Both the position numbers and the translations under genes were made by a program. Shown here in pieces: positions 35,712 through 49,577 of a DNA stretch of 64,000 nucleotides (position 1 is the first letter of the stretch; the number at the start of each line of letters is the position of its first letter). Below the pieces are notes generated by a model. That model was given only the letters and a program-made list of their open reading frames with translations. It was not told the origin of the DNA and did not search any database. Origin of the DNA: Anaerolineae bacterium (GTDB lineage: Bacteria > Chloroflexota > Anaerolineae > Anaerolineales > UBA4823); contig QOQU01000003.1 of NCBI GenBank assembly GCA_003327455.1, positions 1-64,000 of the forward strand. The letters run 5' to 3'.

Positions 35712-38700
35712 GTTTCACCCCCCACGATCCGCAAGAGGATACTGAAAGCATGGGATCTGGCGGCGCCGCACCGCGGGGGAGTTGTGTTTCACCCCCCACG
35801 ATCCGCAAGAGGATACTGAAAGGCTCACCGTCTCATACATTGCATAAGCCCCTGCCTCTGGTTTCACCCCCCACGATCCGCAAGAGGATACTGAAAGAAG
35901 CGCCTCTCCCTCTTTTCGTCCCAGCAAATCTTCCTGTTTCACCCCCCACGATCCGCAAGAGGATACTGAAAGTTAATCTGATATGTCTTCACTGCTGCGC
36001 CGGGGGTGGTTTCACCCCCCACGATCCGCAAGAGGATACTGAAAGATAACTGCCATTCGTCCGCGCCGTGACGATTCAGGCGCAGTTTCACCCCCCACGA
36101 TCCGCAAGAGGATACTGAAAGCATGATTGATACCATCCTGCAATCGCCAATGCACATCATGTTTCACCCCCCACGATCCGCAAGAGGATACTGAAAGATG
36201 ATGGCCTGACTATCTACACCAATAGCGGTGAAGGTTTCACCCCCCACGATCCGCAAGAGGATACTGAAAGCGAATACCTCCCGCCGGTGCTCCCACAACG
36301 GCGCGCTCGTTTCACCCCCCACGATCCGCAAGAGGATACTGAAAGGCAATTGGGAAGAAATCAGTTTGGCGGTGAGGGAAGAGTTTCACCCCCCACGATC
36401 CGCAAGAGGATACTGAAAGGCAATTGGGAAGAAATCAGTTTGGCGGTGAGGGAAGAGTTTCACCCCCCACGATCCGCAAGAGGATACTGAAAGCTTTTGA
36501 ATACGAGATTGGACGCGGTCTGGCGGAAGGGTTTCACCCCCCACGATCCGCAAGAGGATACTGAAAGAAGACAGGGAGATGGCCGGAGACGCTGCAAAAG
36601 CTGGCGAGTTTCACCCCCCACGATCCGCAAGAGGATACTGAAAGATCTCCTCAACTTTACCGCATTTGGTGCAAACCACGGTTTCACCCCCCACGATCCG
36701 CAAGAGGATACTGAAAGTGCGTCTTATGGACGCCAGAATTCCCCAAGCAGACCGTTTCACCCCCCACGATCCGCAAGAGGATACTGAAAGAGTCCACGGT
36801 GCTGGAGACCGTCCAAGACCTACTGGGGTTTCACCCCCCACGATCCGCAAGAGGATACTGAAAGGGCATCCATGATGCGTCATGGGGCAAAGCGTTTGAG
36901 TTTCACCCCCCACGATCCGCAAGAGGATACTGAAAGAGATGGTTGTGCCGGTTGACACGGGTAAGCTGAAGAGTTTCACCCCCCACGATCCGCAAGAGGA
37001 TACTGAAAGCGCCTTGCGGGACAGGGGTGTATCCCATATCTACTGGTTTCACCCCCCACGATCCGCAAGAGGATACTGAAAGATTTGGCGTTGCAGCGAC
37101 AGATCTCGGAAGTGACGGGTTTCACCCCCCACGATCCGCAAGAGGATACTGAAAGTCGAAAAGAAATAAAACTCATCCGCTTTTTGCGGTCTAGTTTCAC
37201 CCCCCACGATCCGCAAGAGGATACTGAAAGTCCTCTCCTACGGCAAACACGAGATCACTTGCTCGGTTTCACCCCCCACGATCCGCAAGAGGATACTGAA
37301 AGGCACAAGTGACGGAGCAGGTGGATGGACGGAGGTATGTTTCACCCCCCACGATCCGCAAGAGGATACTGAAAGAACTGCCGAGACAATCTCAGATATA
37401 ACAGATGTGTTGTTTCACCCCCCACGATCCGCAAGAGGATACTGAAAGTTCAGGCAAAACATCTCACTATGCTGCAGTAGGAGCTGTTTCACCCCCCACG
37501 ATCCGCAAGAGGATACTGAAAGTCGCATCGGTATCAACCGAGACTTCAGTTTTAGAATTGGTTTCACCCCCCACGATCCGCAAGAGGATACTGAAAGCTT
37601 GTATGCCGTTGTCGACCCTTGCTGAACAGGGGTGTTTCACCCCCCACGATCCGCAAGAGGATACTGAAAGGCTCAACGGTTATCGCGCTTACATCCCGCA
37701 GGGCTACGGTTTCACCCCCCACGATCCGCAAGAGGATACTGAAAGCTGCGTTATCGCAAAAGCGTGTTCGGCGGCTGCATGGTTTCACCCCCCACGATCC
37801 GCAAGAGGATACTGAAAGATACTTGGCTTGACTTTCTGCATCGTTATACCATGTGTTTCACCCCCCACGATCCGCAAGAGGATACTGAAAGGTCCAGCGA
37901 GTCGAGCATCTAAGACCTCGCGTATCGCGTTTCACCCCCCACGATCCGCAAGAGGATACTGAAAGAGTGCCTCAGACAGCTCTCTGTTGACACTCAGCAA
38001 AAGTTTCACCCCCCACGATCCGCAAGAGGATACTGAAAGATCTGTTTGGTTTGTATTCTGGACTTTCTGGTTCTGTGTTTCACCCCCCACGATCCGCAAG
38101 AGGATACTGAAAGTGGTATGAGGATACAACCAGTCAAGGAGAATACGGGAGTTTCACCCCCCACGATCCGCAAGAGGATACTGAAAGCCGAGTAATTCTT
38201 TAACCATTTGCCGGTCCACATCGTGTTTCACCCCCCACGATCCGCAAGAGGATACTGAAAGTTATCGACACTGAGTTCCAGCGTGTCATTCAGCGTTGTT
38301 TCACCCCCCACGATCCGCAAGAGGATACTGAAAGAGGATCAAGGCCTGTTTTGATATTCATTCCAGTCCTCGTTTCACCCCCCACGATCCGCAAGAGGAT
38401 ACTGAAAGCTAATTTCAGACGCCGTACTTCGTCAATGGCGTCTTCCGTTTCACCCCCCACGATCCGCAAGAGGATACTGAAAGTTCAGGCAAAACATCTC
38501 ACTATGCTGCAGTAGGAGCTAGTTTCACCCCCCACGATCCGCAAGAGGATACTGAAAGCGACAAACCCGGCGCAGGGGCGCATCTCCGGGCAGCGTTTCA
38601 CCCCCCACGATCCGCAAGAGGATACTGAAAGATTGATTATTTATGCCCACCTGAACGATGTATATGTTAGTTTCACCCCCCACGATCCGCAAGAGGATAC

Positions 38701-41700
38701 TGAAAGGTGTCCGGTGCAACAACATCATCACGTTTGCCGGCAAGTTTCACCCCCCACGATCCGCAAGAGGATACTGAAAGCGGTGGTCATTGTCTTGCCA
38801 AAATCAATTGTTGTGTCGGTTTCACCCCCCACGATCCGCAAGAGGATACTGAAAGGCATATAACTTTCCATTACTCGTGTCTATCCATACCTGTTTCACC
38901 CCCCACGATCCGCAAGAGGATACTGAAAGAGTAGCGAGGTAATACTAGGATATTTCAATATGTCCGGTTTCACCCCCCACGATCCGCAAGAGGATACTGA
39001 AAGCCTGCAGATAGCCGGCACTCAGTACGAGGTGGTGACTATCAGTTTCACCCCCCACGATCCGCAAGAGGATACTGAAAGTACGATACTGAGCTGCAGC
39101 AGGATGATCGCCTGCAGAGTTTCACCCCCCACGATCCGCAAGAGGATACTGAAAGGCAATGTCACGGTATTTTGTGCAAATAGCACGGCATCCGTTTCAC
39201 CCCCCACGATCCGCAAGAGGATACTGAAAGTGATTTTCCACTATCTGAAGAGCAAGTCCTCAATATCAGTTTCACCCCCCACGATCCGCAAGAGGATACT
39301 GAAAGCACGATTTGTCATCAGCTCATCACAGCGGCAGTTTAGTTTCACCCCCCACGATCCGCAAGAGGATACTGAAAGTTTAGAGCGAGCAAAGCGACTT
39401 GGTTTATGCTATCAGCGTTTCACCCCCCACGATCCGCAAGAGGATACTGAAAGTAGACCAGCGGCCTCACATCTGGCGCCGGCAGATGAAGTTTCACCCC
39501 CCACGATCCGCAAGAGGATACTGAAAGTCCTACAATTTCATATGTAAGACCAGGTCCATTTCTGTTTCACCCCCCACGATCCGCAAGAGGATACTGAAAG
39601 ATGAACTTGTCGGCGGTGTTGCGCCGATAGCAATTGCGTTTCACCCCCCACGATCCGCAAGAGGATACTGAAAGCGTTACAACGAGATAAGCCCAGTACG
39701 TTTGACGCTGTTTCACCCCCCACGATCCGCAAGAGGATACTGAAAGGCGTTAACTGCACCCGTACATTCTCCAGGCTGTCCGGTTTCACCCCCCACGATC
39801 CGCAAGAGGATACTGAAAGGAACCAACACTGTAAATGTTCGCAACAAGTGATCTTGGTTTCACCCCCCACGATCCGCAAGAGGATACTGAAAGAACTCCA
39901 TCGTTACAGTTGAACACGTTGATACCGGAGTTTCACCCCCCACGATCCGCAAGAGGATACTGAAAGAAATCTCATTTGAGAATTGGGGTTCTTTTGCCTG
40001 TTCGTTTCACCCCCCACGATCCGCAAGAGGATACTGAAAGAATCACTCTTTGTCGCTAGACGCAGATGGCATAAAATTGTTTCACCCCCCACGATCCGCA
40101 AGAGGATACTGAAAGGCTGGCGCTTGAAATCGAAGGTGATCACGACATGGCGGTTTCACCCCCCACGATCCGCAAGAGGATACTGAAAGGAAGCATAAAG
40201 TTCTATAACAGTAGCTCCTGAGGCATCGTTTCACCCCCCACGATCCGCAAGAGGATACTGAAAGCCTTATCCCAATATCGCACACGTGCCTCAACCCTGG
40301 GTTTCACCCCCCACGATCCGCAAGAGGATACTGAAAGAACGAGGTGGCGGTAGCCTTAGCCGAGTACGCGGCGGTTTCACCCCCCACGATCCGCAAGAGG
40401 ATACTGAAAGTTGAAACAGTCAACACTTATTTCGGTTACGACTGTTCCGTTTCACCCCCCACGATCCGCAAGAGGATACTGAAAGATCACGAAATGGGAT
40501 GAGTTTGAAGAGGCATACTGGGTTTCACCCCCCACGATCCGCAAGAGGATACTGAAAGTAAATAGTGGAGCTATCGAGCTGGCACAAAAGTTATGTTTCA
40601 CCCCCCACGATCCGCAAGAGGATACTGAAAGTTGGATCAGACAAACGCTCCAGGTCAAAACTGCGCGTGGTGTTTCACCCCCCACGATCCGCAAGAGGAT
40701 ACTGAAAGTGCACGTTGAGACCGTCCATGCTGTCGGTGTCTCTGCCCGTTTCACCCCCCACGATCCGCAAGAGGATACTGAAAGTGGTCGGCTACAAGAT
40801 GACACTGGCTAAATTGAGCGTGGTTTCACCCCCCACGATCCGCAAGAGGATACTGAAAGTCATTGTCAATACGAACCATATAAATACCCCAACAAGTGTT
40901 TCACCCCCCACGATCCGCAAGAGGATACTGAAAGTATGACGTCATAGACCTGTATGCCAGGTTGCATAATCTGGTTTCACCCCCCACGATCCGCAAGAGG
41001 ATACTGAAAGAGAAACGCAGCTCTAGCCTCAGCCCAAACCTGATCGCGGTTTCACCCCCCACGATCCGCAAGAGGATACTGAAAGTTTTCGTGTCTAATC
41101 CACAGTTCTTGTTCAATCGTCGTTTCACCCCCCACGATCCGCAAGAGGATACTGAAAGCGATGAGGTCGCAAGGCTGATTGCTTACAAAGATAAGCCAGT
41201 TTCACCCCCCACGATCCGCAAGAGGATACTGAAAGAGTTTGGTCGTGGATTTAGGAGGAGACATCATGGAAGTTTCACCCCCCACGATCCGCAAGAGGAT
41301 ACTGAAAGTGTCTGATTTTCGTAATGTTGCGCCTAACTCTTTGAGTTTCACCCCCCACGATCCGCAAGAGGATACTGAAAGGGCAAAATCGCCGTTCTGG
41401 CATTCAGCAATGATGTTCGTTTCACCCCCCACGATCCGCAAGAGGATACTGAAAGCCCTCAATTCAAAATGTAAATGTGCACCGGTAGAATGTTTCACCC
41501 CCCACGATCCGCAAGAGGATACTGAAAGACGAAACCGGCGCGTGCCATCCTCTTTCTGCCAGCCAGTTTCACCCCCCACGATCCGCAAGAGGATACTGAA
41601 AGACAGTTCAGCGTCCACACATCCACCCATTATACTCTTTGTTTCACCCCCCACGATCCGCAAGAGGATACTGAAAGAGCATGATCAATCGCTTATGCTC

Positions 41701-44700
41701 AGGTTTTAATTCGTGTTTCACCCCCCACGATCCGCAAGAGGATACTGAAAGTTGTTTTTTTCTGGCGGTTTTCTGACGCTCGGCTTGTTTCACCCCCCAC
41801 GATCCGCAAGAGGATACTGAAAGTACGTTTGCAGACAATGGCAACTACCCCACCGCTTCCGTTTCACCCCCCACGATCCGCAAGAGGATACTGAAAGCTG
41901 TCCGTAAGAATTACGCCGAGTTCTTCCGGCATTTTGTTTCACCCCCCACGATCCGCAAGAGGATACTGAAAGATTATTTTACCATCACTGCGCTTAATCA
42001 ATACCGACAAACTCAGTTTCACCCCCCACGATCCGCAAGAGGATACTGAAAGAAAAAAGCGGAAGACGAAGACAAAGGAGTTATCCGCGTTTCACCCCCC
42101 ACGATCCGCAAGAGGATACTGAAAGAATAGATGAAAGGAGATAGGAAATGATCACATACGTAGTGTTTCACCCCCCACGATCCGCAAGAGGATACTGAAA
42201 GGGAATTGGCTACGGCAAAGAATCTCCCCGCCCCTCATAGTTTCACCCCCCACGATCCGCAAGAGGATACTGAAAGTCAATCGTCATACGCAGCTTACCT
42301 TGTGTTCGTACTGTTTCACCCCCCACGATCCGCAAGAGGATACTGAAAGCCAGCGAGAGCTTGCTCTAAATCAGTGATAAATGCCTTGTTTCACCCCCCA
42401 CGATCCGCAAGAGGATACTGAAAGGTGATATAGCTTGTATCTGTGCCATCTATTTGTAGATGTTTCACCCCCCACGATCCGCAAGAGGATACTGAAAGGC
42501 CGCCCTGGGAAAAAGTTTATGATGATTATCTGATTGGTTTCACCCCCCACGATCCGCAAGAGGATACTGAAAGATTGAAAAAGCAATTACAACATCTCAG
42601 CATTATCAAGGTTTCACCCCCCACGATCCGCAAGAGGATACTGAAAGATTTTAAAAGTCTTTATGATATTCATATTGCAACAGGTTTCACCCCCCACGAT
42701 CCGCAAGAGGATACTGAAAGTTGCTGCTTCAATAGCATCTTGGACGGTGATCAAAGGAGTTTCACCCCCCACGATCCGCAAGAGGATACTGAAAGATTGC
42801 GAGAGGAAGCATCAGCCCTTGGGACATTATCGTTTCACCCCCCACGATCCGCAAGAGGATACTGAAAGAAATACTGTGAATTTCATGCAAATTGTAGAGG
42901 GAGATGTTTCACCCCCCACGATCCGCAAGAGGATACTGAAAGTTAGTTAGTCTGGAGTTTGACCAATCGTCAACGTCTCGTTTCACCCCCCACGATCCGC
43001 AAGAGGATACTGAAAGTGATAGTCAGGGAGAATATGGAGTTAAGGAACTTGTTGTTTCACCCCCCACGATCCGCAAGAGGATACTGAAAGATGAGAGTAA
43101 GCGTGGTGAGAAGTTATGGTTATCCTGTTTCACCCCCCACGATCCGCAAGAGGATACTGAAAGTGACTCCACCTGGGGTAAGGCCTTCCAGATTGATGGT
43201 TTCACCCCCCACGATCCGCAAGAGGATACTGAAAGACAGTTTGATAATGTCCGTAGCAAAGTTGCGTATCCGGTTTCACCCCCCACGATCCGCAAGAGGA
43301 TACTGAAAGTAAAGAACATTGGGGTTAACACTCATGCTCAGATTGGTTTCACCCCCCACGATCCGCAAGAGGATACTGAAAGTTTATTGGTCATGGTTTT
43401 TGTTCTTCACTCCTCTTCGTTTCACCCCCCACGATCCGCAAGAGGATACTGAAAGTCAAGGTCGCTTAAGCTTTATAAGGAGGCTGAGCTGGGTTTCACC
43501 CCCCACGATCCGCAAGAGGATACTGAAAGTACACTACTACACTGACAGATGATTATGGGATAACATAGTTTCACCCCCCACGATCCGCAAGAGGATACTG
43601 AAAGAAAGAGTATAATGGGTGGATGTGTGGACGCTGAACTGTTTCACCCCCCACGATCCGCAAGAGGATACTGAAAGTTCTCGGCGGCTGGTTATTGATT
43701 ACAAAGGATGAAGGCGGTTTCACCCCCCACGATCCGCAAGAGGATACTGAAAGGCGAATGCTACGTCTACACCTACAGCTTCGAAGATGTTTCACCCCCC
43801 ACGATCCGCAAGAGGATACTGAAAGATTCCAATGCGTCTTTTGCCCGCTCTATCCCAATGCGTTTCACCCCCCACGATCCGCAAGAGGATACTGAAAGAT
43901 TCCAATGCGTCTTTTGCCCGCTCTATCCCAATGCGTTTCACCCCCCACGATCCGCAAGAGGATACTGAAAGCGACTAAGCTCTGGCGCAAGGGCTGGCTG
44001 GCAGAATGTTTCACCCCCCACGATCCGCAAGAGGATACTGAAAGTCATCAATGCGGACACAAAGTTCTTCAAACAAACGGTGTTTCACCCCCCACGATCC
44101 GCAAGAGGATACTGAAAGACAATGTGACCCGCAACCTGGACGGAAGCGGTGCGAAGTTTCACCCCCCACGATCCGCAAGAGGATACTGAAAGCTGGGATA
44201 AAGGCTGCAGCAGTAGTAGTCGTAATATTGTTTCACCCCCCACGATCCGCAAGAGGATACTGAAAGCAATACGTACGGCTAGTGCACTAGCTGTGTTTGG
44301 CGCCGTTTCACCCCCCACGATCCGCAAGAGGATACTGAAAGTTCATGGGATGGACAGCCGCACATCGCCAAACTTGCGTTTCACCCCCCACGATCCGCAA
44401 GAGGATACTGAAAGAATAGCGCGCCACTCTCTCCATAGCCGGCTCGCCATCGTTTCACCCCCCACGATCCGCAAGAGGATACTGAAAGCTCGCATATTCA
44501 CCAATTGCCACACCCCACTTCTGCGGTTTCACCCCCCACGATCCGCAAGAGGATACTGAAAGGGCAATATTGGCATTATTTGACATGTCGAGTTGCAAGT
44601 TTCACCCCCCACGATCCGCAAGAGGATACTGAAAGTGCTTATAACACGCGCCTTGTTGATGATGGGTTTACCGTTTCACCCCCCACGATCCGCAAGAGGA

Positions 44701-47700
44701 TACTGAAAGTTGAAAATGGGATAACTATTGATGGCGTTGATATATCGTTTCACCCCCCACGATCCGCAAGAGGATACTGAAAGCGGAAATAAGCGAAAAT
44801 AGGCACGCCGCGTTAATAAGTTTCACCCCCCACGATCCGCAAGAGGATACTGAAAGTTGACTTTGATTTTGGCTCTGGTTGGAGTGCTATCTGTTTCACC
44901 CCCCACGATCCGCAAGAGGATACTGAAAGTTATTGACATAAAAAATAAAACGGCTCAGATTATTATGTTTCACCCCCCACGATCCGCAAGAGGATACTGA
45001 AAGCACATGGCAAGCGATTATGGCTATTGTATCAACACGGTTTCACCCCCCACGATCCGCAAGAGGATACTGAAAGTCATCCGCGCGGATACAAAGGACA
45101 TTTCCCCGGAGAAGTTTCACCCCCCACGATCCGCAAGAGGATACTGAAAGTGAAACAATGGCATTGTAGGAAATACCGAACAAGACCGTTTCACCCCCCA
45201 CGATCCGCAAGAGGATACTGAAAGCAGTTCCCAGCCTTCCCGGCATTCACGGGCGTATATGTTTCACCCCCCACGATCCGCAAGAGGATACTGAAAGAAA
45301 TAATGGCTCTCATTGAGCAGGGAACATCAGATTAGTTTCACCCCCCACGATCCGCAAGAGGATACTGAAAGCGGAAATAAGCGAAAATAGGCACGCCGCG
45401 TTAATAAGTTTCACCCCCCACGATCCGCAAGAGGATACTGAAAGAAGAGTTAATGGTCAGTGCAGGGGGGATGACGCCGAGTTTCACCCCCCACGATCCG
45501 CAAGAGGATACTGAAAGAGGGGCAATACACGACATAACAGCCCATCTCTTGGGCGTTTCACCCCCCACGATCCGCAAGAGGATACTGAAAGATTTTCCGG
45601 GTTGATCATGCGCAGTTCTGGTTTATCGGTTTCACCCCCCACGATCCGCAAGAGGATACTGAAAGAATCAATAACGATATTGTCGAAACGCGCTGGTATC
45701 GGTTTCACCCCCCACGATCCGCAAGAGGATACTGAAAGCCCCCCACTCGATGATTGATGGATGACCGCCAATGAAGTTTCACCCCCCACGATCCGCAAGA
45801 GGATACTGAAAGGTCTTGTTGTTGCGGGGGGGTTATGGGGGAGAAATCGTTTCACCCCCCACGATCCGCAAGAGGATACTGAAAGATCTCTTTAATCTCC
45901 ACCCCATATTGATCAAAGATTCGTGTTTCACCCCCCACGATCCGCAAGAGGATACTGAAAGGGTTAAAAACTAAAAAGAAAGGAGCAAAGAAAAAATGTG
46001 TTTCACCCCCCACGATCCGCAAGAGGATACTGAAAGGTCTTGTTGTGGGACTGGGGTGGATTAGAAGCTGTTGTTTCACCCCCCACGATCCGCAAGAGGA
46101 TACTGAAAGAGTGGTCATCGTCAAGTCCGTGTGGACCTGACCAGGGTTTCACCCCCCACGATCCGCAAGAGGATACTGAAAGGGGCTTAGGGTCAAGTCC
46201 AGCGTTGGCGCAATGGACGTTTCACCCCCCACGATCCGCAAGAGGATACTGAAAGATAATGGTAGAATAAATATTTCATTTTTTCATCCTCCGTTTCACC
46301 CCCCACGATCCGCAAGAGGATACTGAAAGGGAATTCCAGGCTCGCAAATAAAATTTTATGCGGATGTTTCACCCCCCACGATCCGCAAGAGGATACTGAA
46401 AGGCGTGGCAGGGCAGGGGCGGGTTGAATTTATTTACAACGTTTCACCCCCCACGATCCGCAAGAGGATACTGAAAGCTAGTAACGCTGTCTTGTTTGTA
46501 ATTTTTTGTTCAAGTTTCACCCCCCACGATCCGCAAGAGGATACTGAAAGGAAAAAAAGAAAGAAAGGAGTAGAAAATGTCTGAACAGTTTCACCCCCCA
46601 CGATCCGCAAGAGGATACTGAAAGGAAAATTGTTCAAAAAATCAGTTAAAGACTCACAAAGGTTTCACCCCCCACGATCCGCAAGAGGATACTGAAAGAT
46701 AATGATTTTATTTTTTCTATTATTTCTGCTCTTTGTTTCACCCCCCACGATCCGCAAGAGGATACTGAAAGATGCTATCGGAGAGTACGTAAAAGAACGC
46801 ATCGTGGGTTTCACCCCCCACGATCCGCAAGAGGATACTGAAAGTTTAGACGTACATCCACGATTCTGTAAACTGTGTCGTGTTTCACCCCCCACGATCC
46901 GCAAGAGGATACTGAAAGTTGTAGAACAGATATCTCATTTTTTCATCCTCCTAAGTTTCACCCCCCACGATCCGCAAGAGGATACTGAAAGTTTCTTTGC
47001 TCCTTTCTTTTTTTTCTCGGGTTTTAACTTGTTTCACCCCCCACGATCCGCAAGAGGATACTGAAAGTAAGAGGAAGTGGCTCGTTTTTCGAGAATTAAC
47101 AAGCGTTTCACCCCCCACGATCCGCAAGAGGATACTGAAAGGTCTTTCTGATGCATGGCGTTACGATAACGCTGTTTTGTTTCACCCCCCACGATCCGCA
47201 AGAGGATACTGAAAGCTTGGATTTACAAATGGAATTTACAACAACGGTTTTGTTTCACCCCCCACGATCCGCAAGAGGATACTGAAAGACGATCTTAATA
47301 TCTCCGCAGAAGAATATAGCAAATTCAGTTTCACCCCCCACGATCCGCAAGAGGATACTGAAAGATGTCTCGCCTTCGATTTTCCGCATACTTGAGTGGG
47401 TGTTTCACCCCCCACGATCCGCAAGAGGATACTGAAAGATGTCCTCAAAGATACTGAAGACATCCAGGAGCATTTGTTTCACCCCCCACGATCCGCAAGA
47501 GGATACTGAAAGGTTTCTACATCATATTCAGCTTCTTCTATGAATATGAGTTTCACCCCCCACGATCCGCAAGAGGATACTGAAAGTAAGTTTTTATTAA
47601 CTCTCTAAACACGCCTCTCAGCAGTTTCACCCCCCACGATCCGCAAGAGGATACTGAAAGATGTAATGTCTCTCGGCAAATTTTTCCAGAGCGTCAAGTT

Positions 47701-49577
47701 TCACCCCCCACGATCCGCAAGAGGATACTGAAAGTTATGATAAAGAGACATTGTAGTTAAATTGCTTAAAGTTTCACCCCCCACGATCCGCAAGAGGATA
47801 CTGAAAGGCTCCATTGCTCCGATGCATCGACGAACTCCCAATTCGTTTCACCCCCCACGATCCGCAAGAGGATACTGAAAGTAGGATATAACATTGCTAG
47901 GTAATTGCCAGTAAGCAAGTTTCACCCCCCACGATCCGCAAGAGGATACTGAAAGCCACCTGCAGGCGGAGACGGGAGTTACCTCTTCACCGTTTCACCC
48001 CCCACGATCCGCAAGAGGATACTGAAAGTATCGCTGATCAGGATATTATTTGAGTACATGGCCTGTTTCACCCCCCACGATCCGCAAGAGGATACTGAAA
48101 GCTTTTTCATACTTGTGCTTGTCAGTTAACTCATTGAGTTTCACCCCCCACGATCCGCAAGAGGATACTGAAAGCTGATAACCACTGGGCCGTTTTCTTG
48201 TCCAAACATTGTTTCACCCCCCACGATCCGCAAGAGGATACTGAAAGTATATCAATCGGAGATGATCTTGCTGGAGAATATCTGTTTCACCCCCCACGAT
48301 CCGCAAGAGGATACTGAAAGGGCGGTTCGCATATCGTCTAGCCCTGGCGTTGGGCGAAGTTTCACCCCCCACGATCCGCAAGAGGATACTGAAAGCGCCA
48401 AACGGTTCTAGTTTTGCATAAGCCATCCACTCGTTTCACCCCCCACGATCCGCAAGAGGATACTGAAAGCTCAGCATGTGCAGATCCCACTTCTCGATTG
48501 GCATAGTTTCACCCCCCACGATCCGCAAGAGGATACTGAAAGAGAAGTTGCTAAACATATGTGAAGCAATGGGCGATAAGTTTCACCCCCCACGATCCGC
48601 AAGAGGATACTGAAAGCTTGAGAAATTTTCTCCCGATCACGCCGATGCCGTCTGTTTCACCCCCCACGATCCGTAAGAGGATACTGAAAGTCGAAAACCC
48701 TCCTCCCCCGCAGATAGTACGCGGGGGTTTCACCCCCCACGATCCGCAAGAGGATACTGAAAGATAGAGTGGATGGACCTCCACAAGAAAATTTTAGAGG
48801 GTTTCACCCCCCACGATCCGCAAGAGGATACTGAAAGCAGTATGAGTGGCTGCGGGATTGGATTACCACGCGTGTTTCACCCCCCACGATCCGCAAGAGG
48901 ATACTGAAAGTCGAGTGAAAGAATTACTATTTATCATTTTAGGGAAGGTTTCACCCCCCACGATCCGCAAGAGGATACTGAAAGTCCTGAACATTACGCA
49001 CAAAAAAATTAAAAATGGAATGTTTCACCCCCCACGATCCGCAAGAGGATACTGAAAGAAACGCTATCGGACTTCGGTGATTGGCGGTTGCATGGGTTTC
49101 ACCCCCCACGATCCGCAAGAGGATACTGAAAGATGTTCGCTACTTTGTGCCGTATGTTATCTTGAACGTGTTTCACCCCCCACGATCCGCAAGAGGATAC
49201 TGAAAGGAGTGGCTTGAGGGTCCCGCTAATCGTTTCTAAGATGTTTCACCCCCCACGATCCGCAAGAGGATACTGAAAGATACTCTGTCCGGGCGTAGTC
49301 CTCTTTTTTGACCCCCATGTTTCACCCCCCACGATCCGCAAGAGGATACTGAAAGATGTTCGCTACTTTGTGCCGTATGTTATCTTGAACGTGTTTCACC
49401 CCCCACGATCCGCAAGAGGATACTGAAAGCGAGCTGGTGCAGAGGTCAAAATTTATTTCCCCCATGTTTCACCCCCCACGATCCGCAAGAGGATACTGAA
49501 AGCGTATTTCTTATTACTTAAAATGTTGAACACGTCTATTGTTTCACCCCCCACGATCCGCAAGAGGAACCTGAAAG
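35712..49577 (+). CRISPR. Giant CRISPR array, about 188 repeats of 37 bp
   Basis: By hand count 188 repeats and 187 spacers. The repeat begins GTTTCACCCCCCACGATCC and ends GCAAGAGGATACTGAAAG. Its ends pair (TTTCA with TGAAA) and ATCC/GGAT can form a short stem around GCAAGA. The last 8 bases ACTGAAAG would be the crRNA 5' handle, close to the AUUGAAAG/C handle of many type I-B and III systems. Spacers run 35-43 bp, mostly 36-38. Repeats are nearly identical: one at 48654 has C to T, and the last (49541-49577) has two changes near its 3' end, marking the leader-distal end. The leader is next to cas4. Confidence 0.99.

Noticed and set aside
35715-49055. Many long frames on both strands with recurring peptides such as FTPHDPQEDTES, VSPPTIRKRILK and FSILLRIVGGET
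   Set aside because: They are the 37-bp CRISPR repeat read in different frames; the repeat has no stop codon in several frames. Not proteins.
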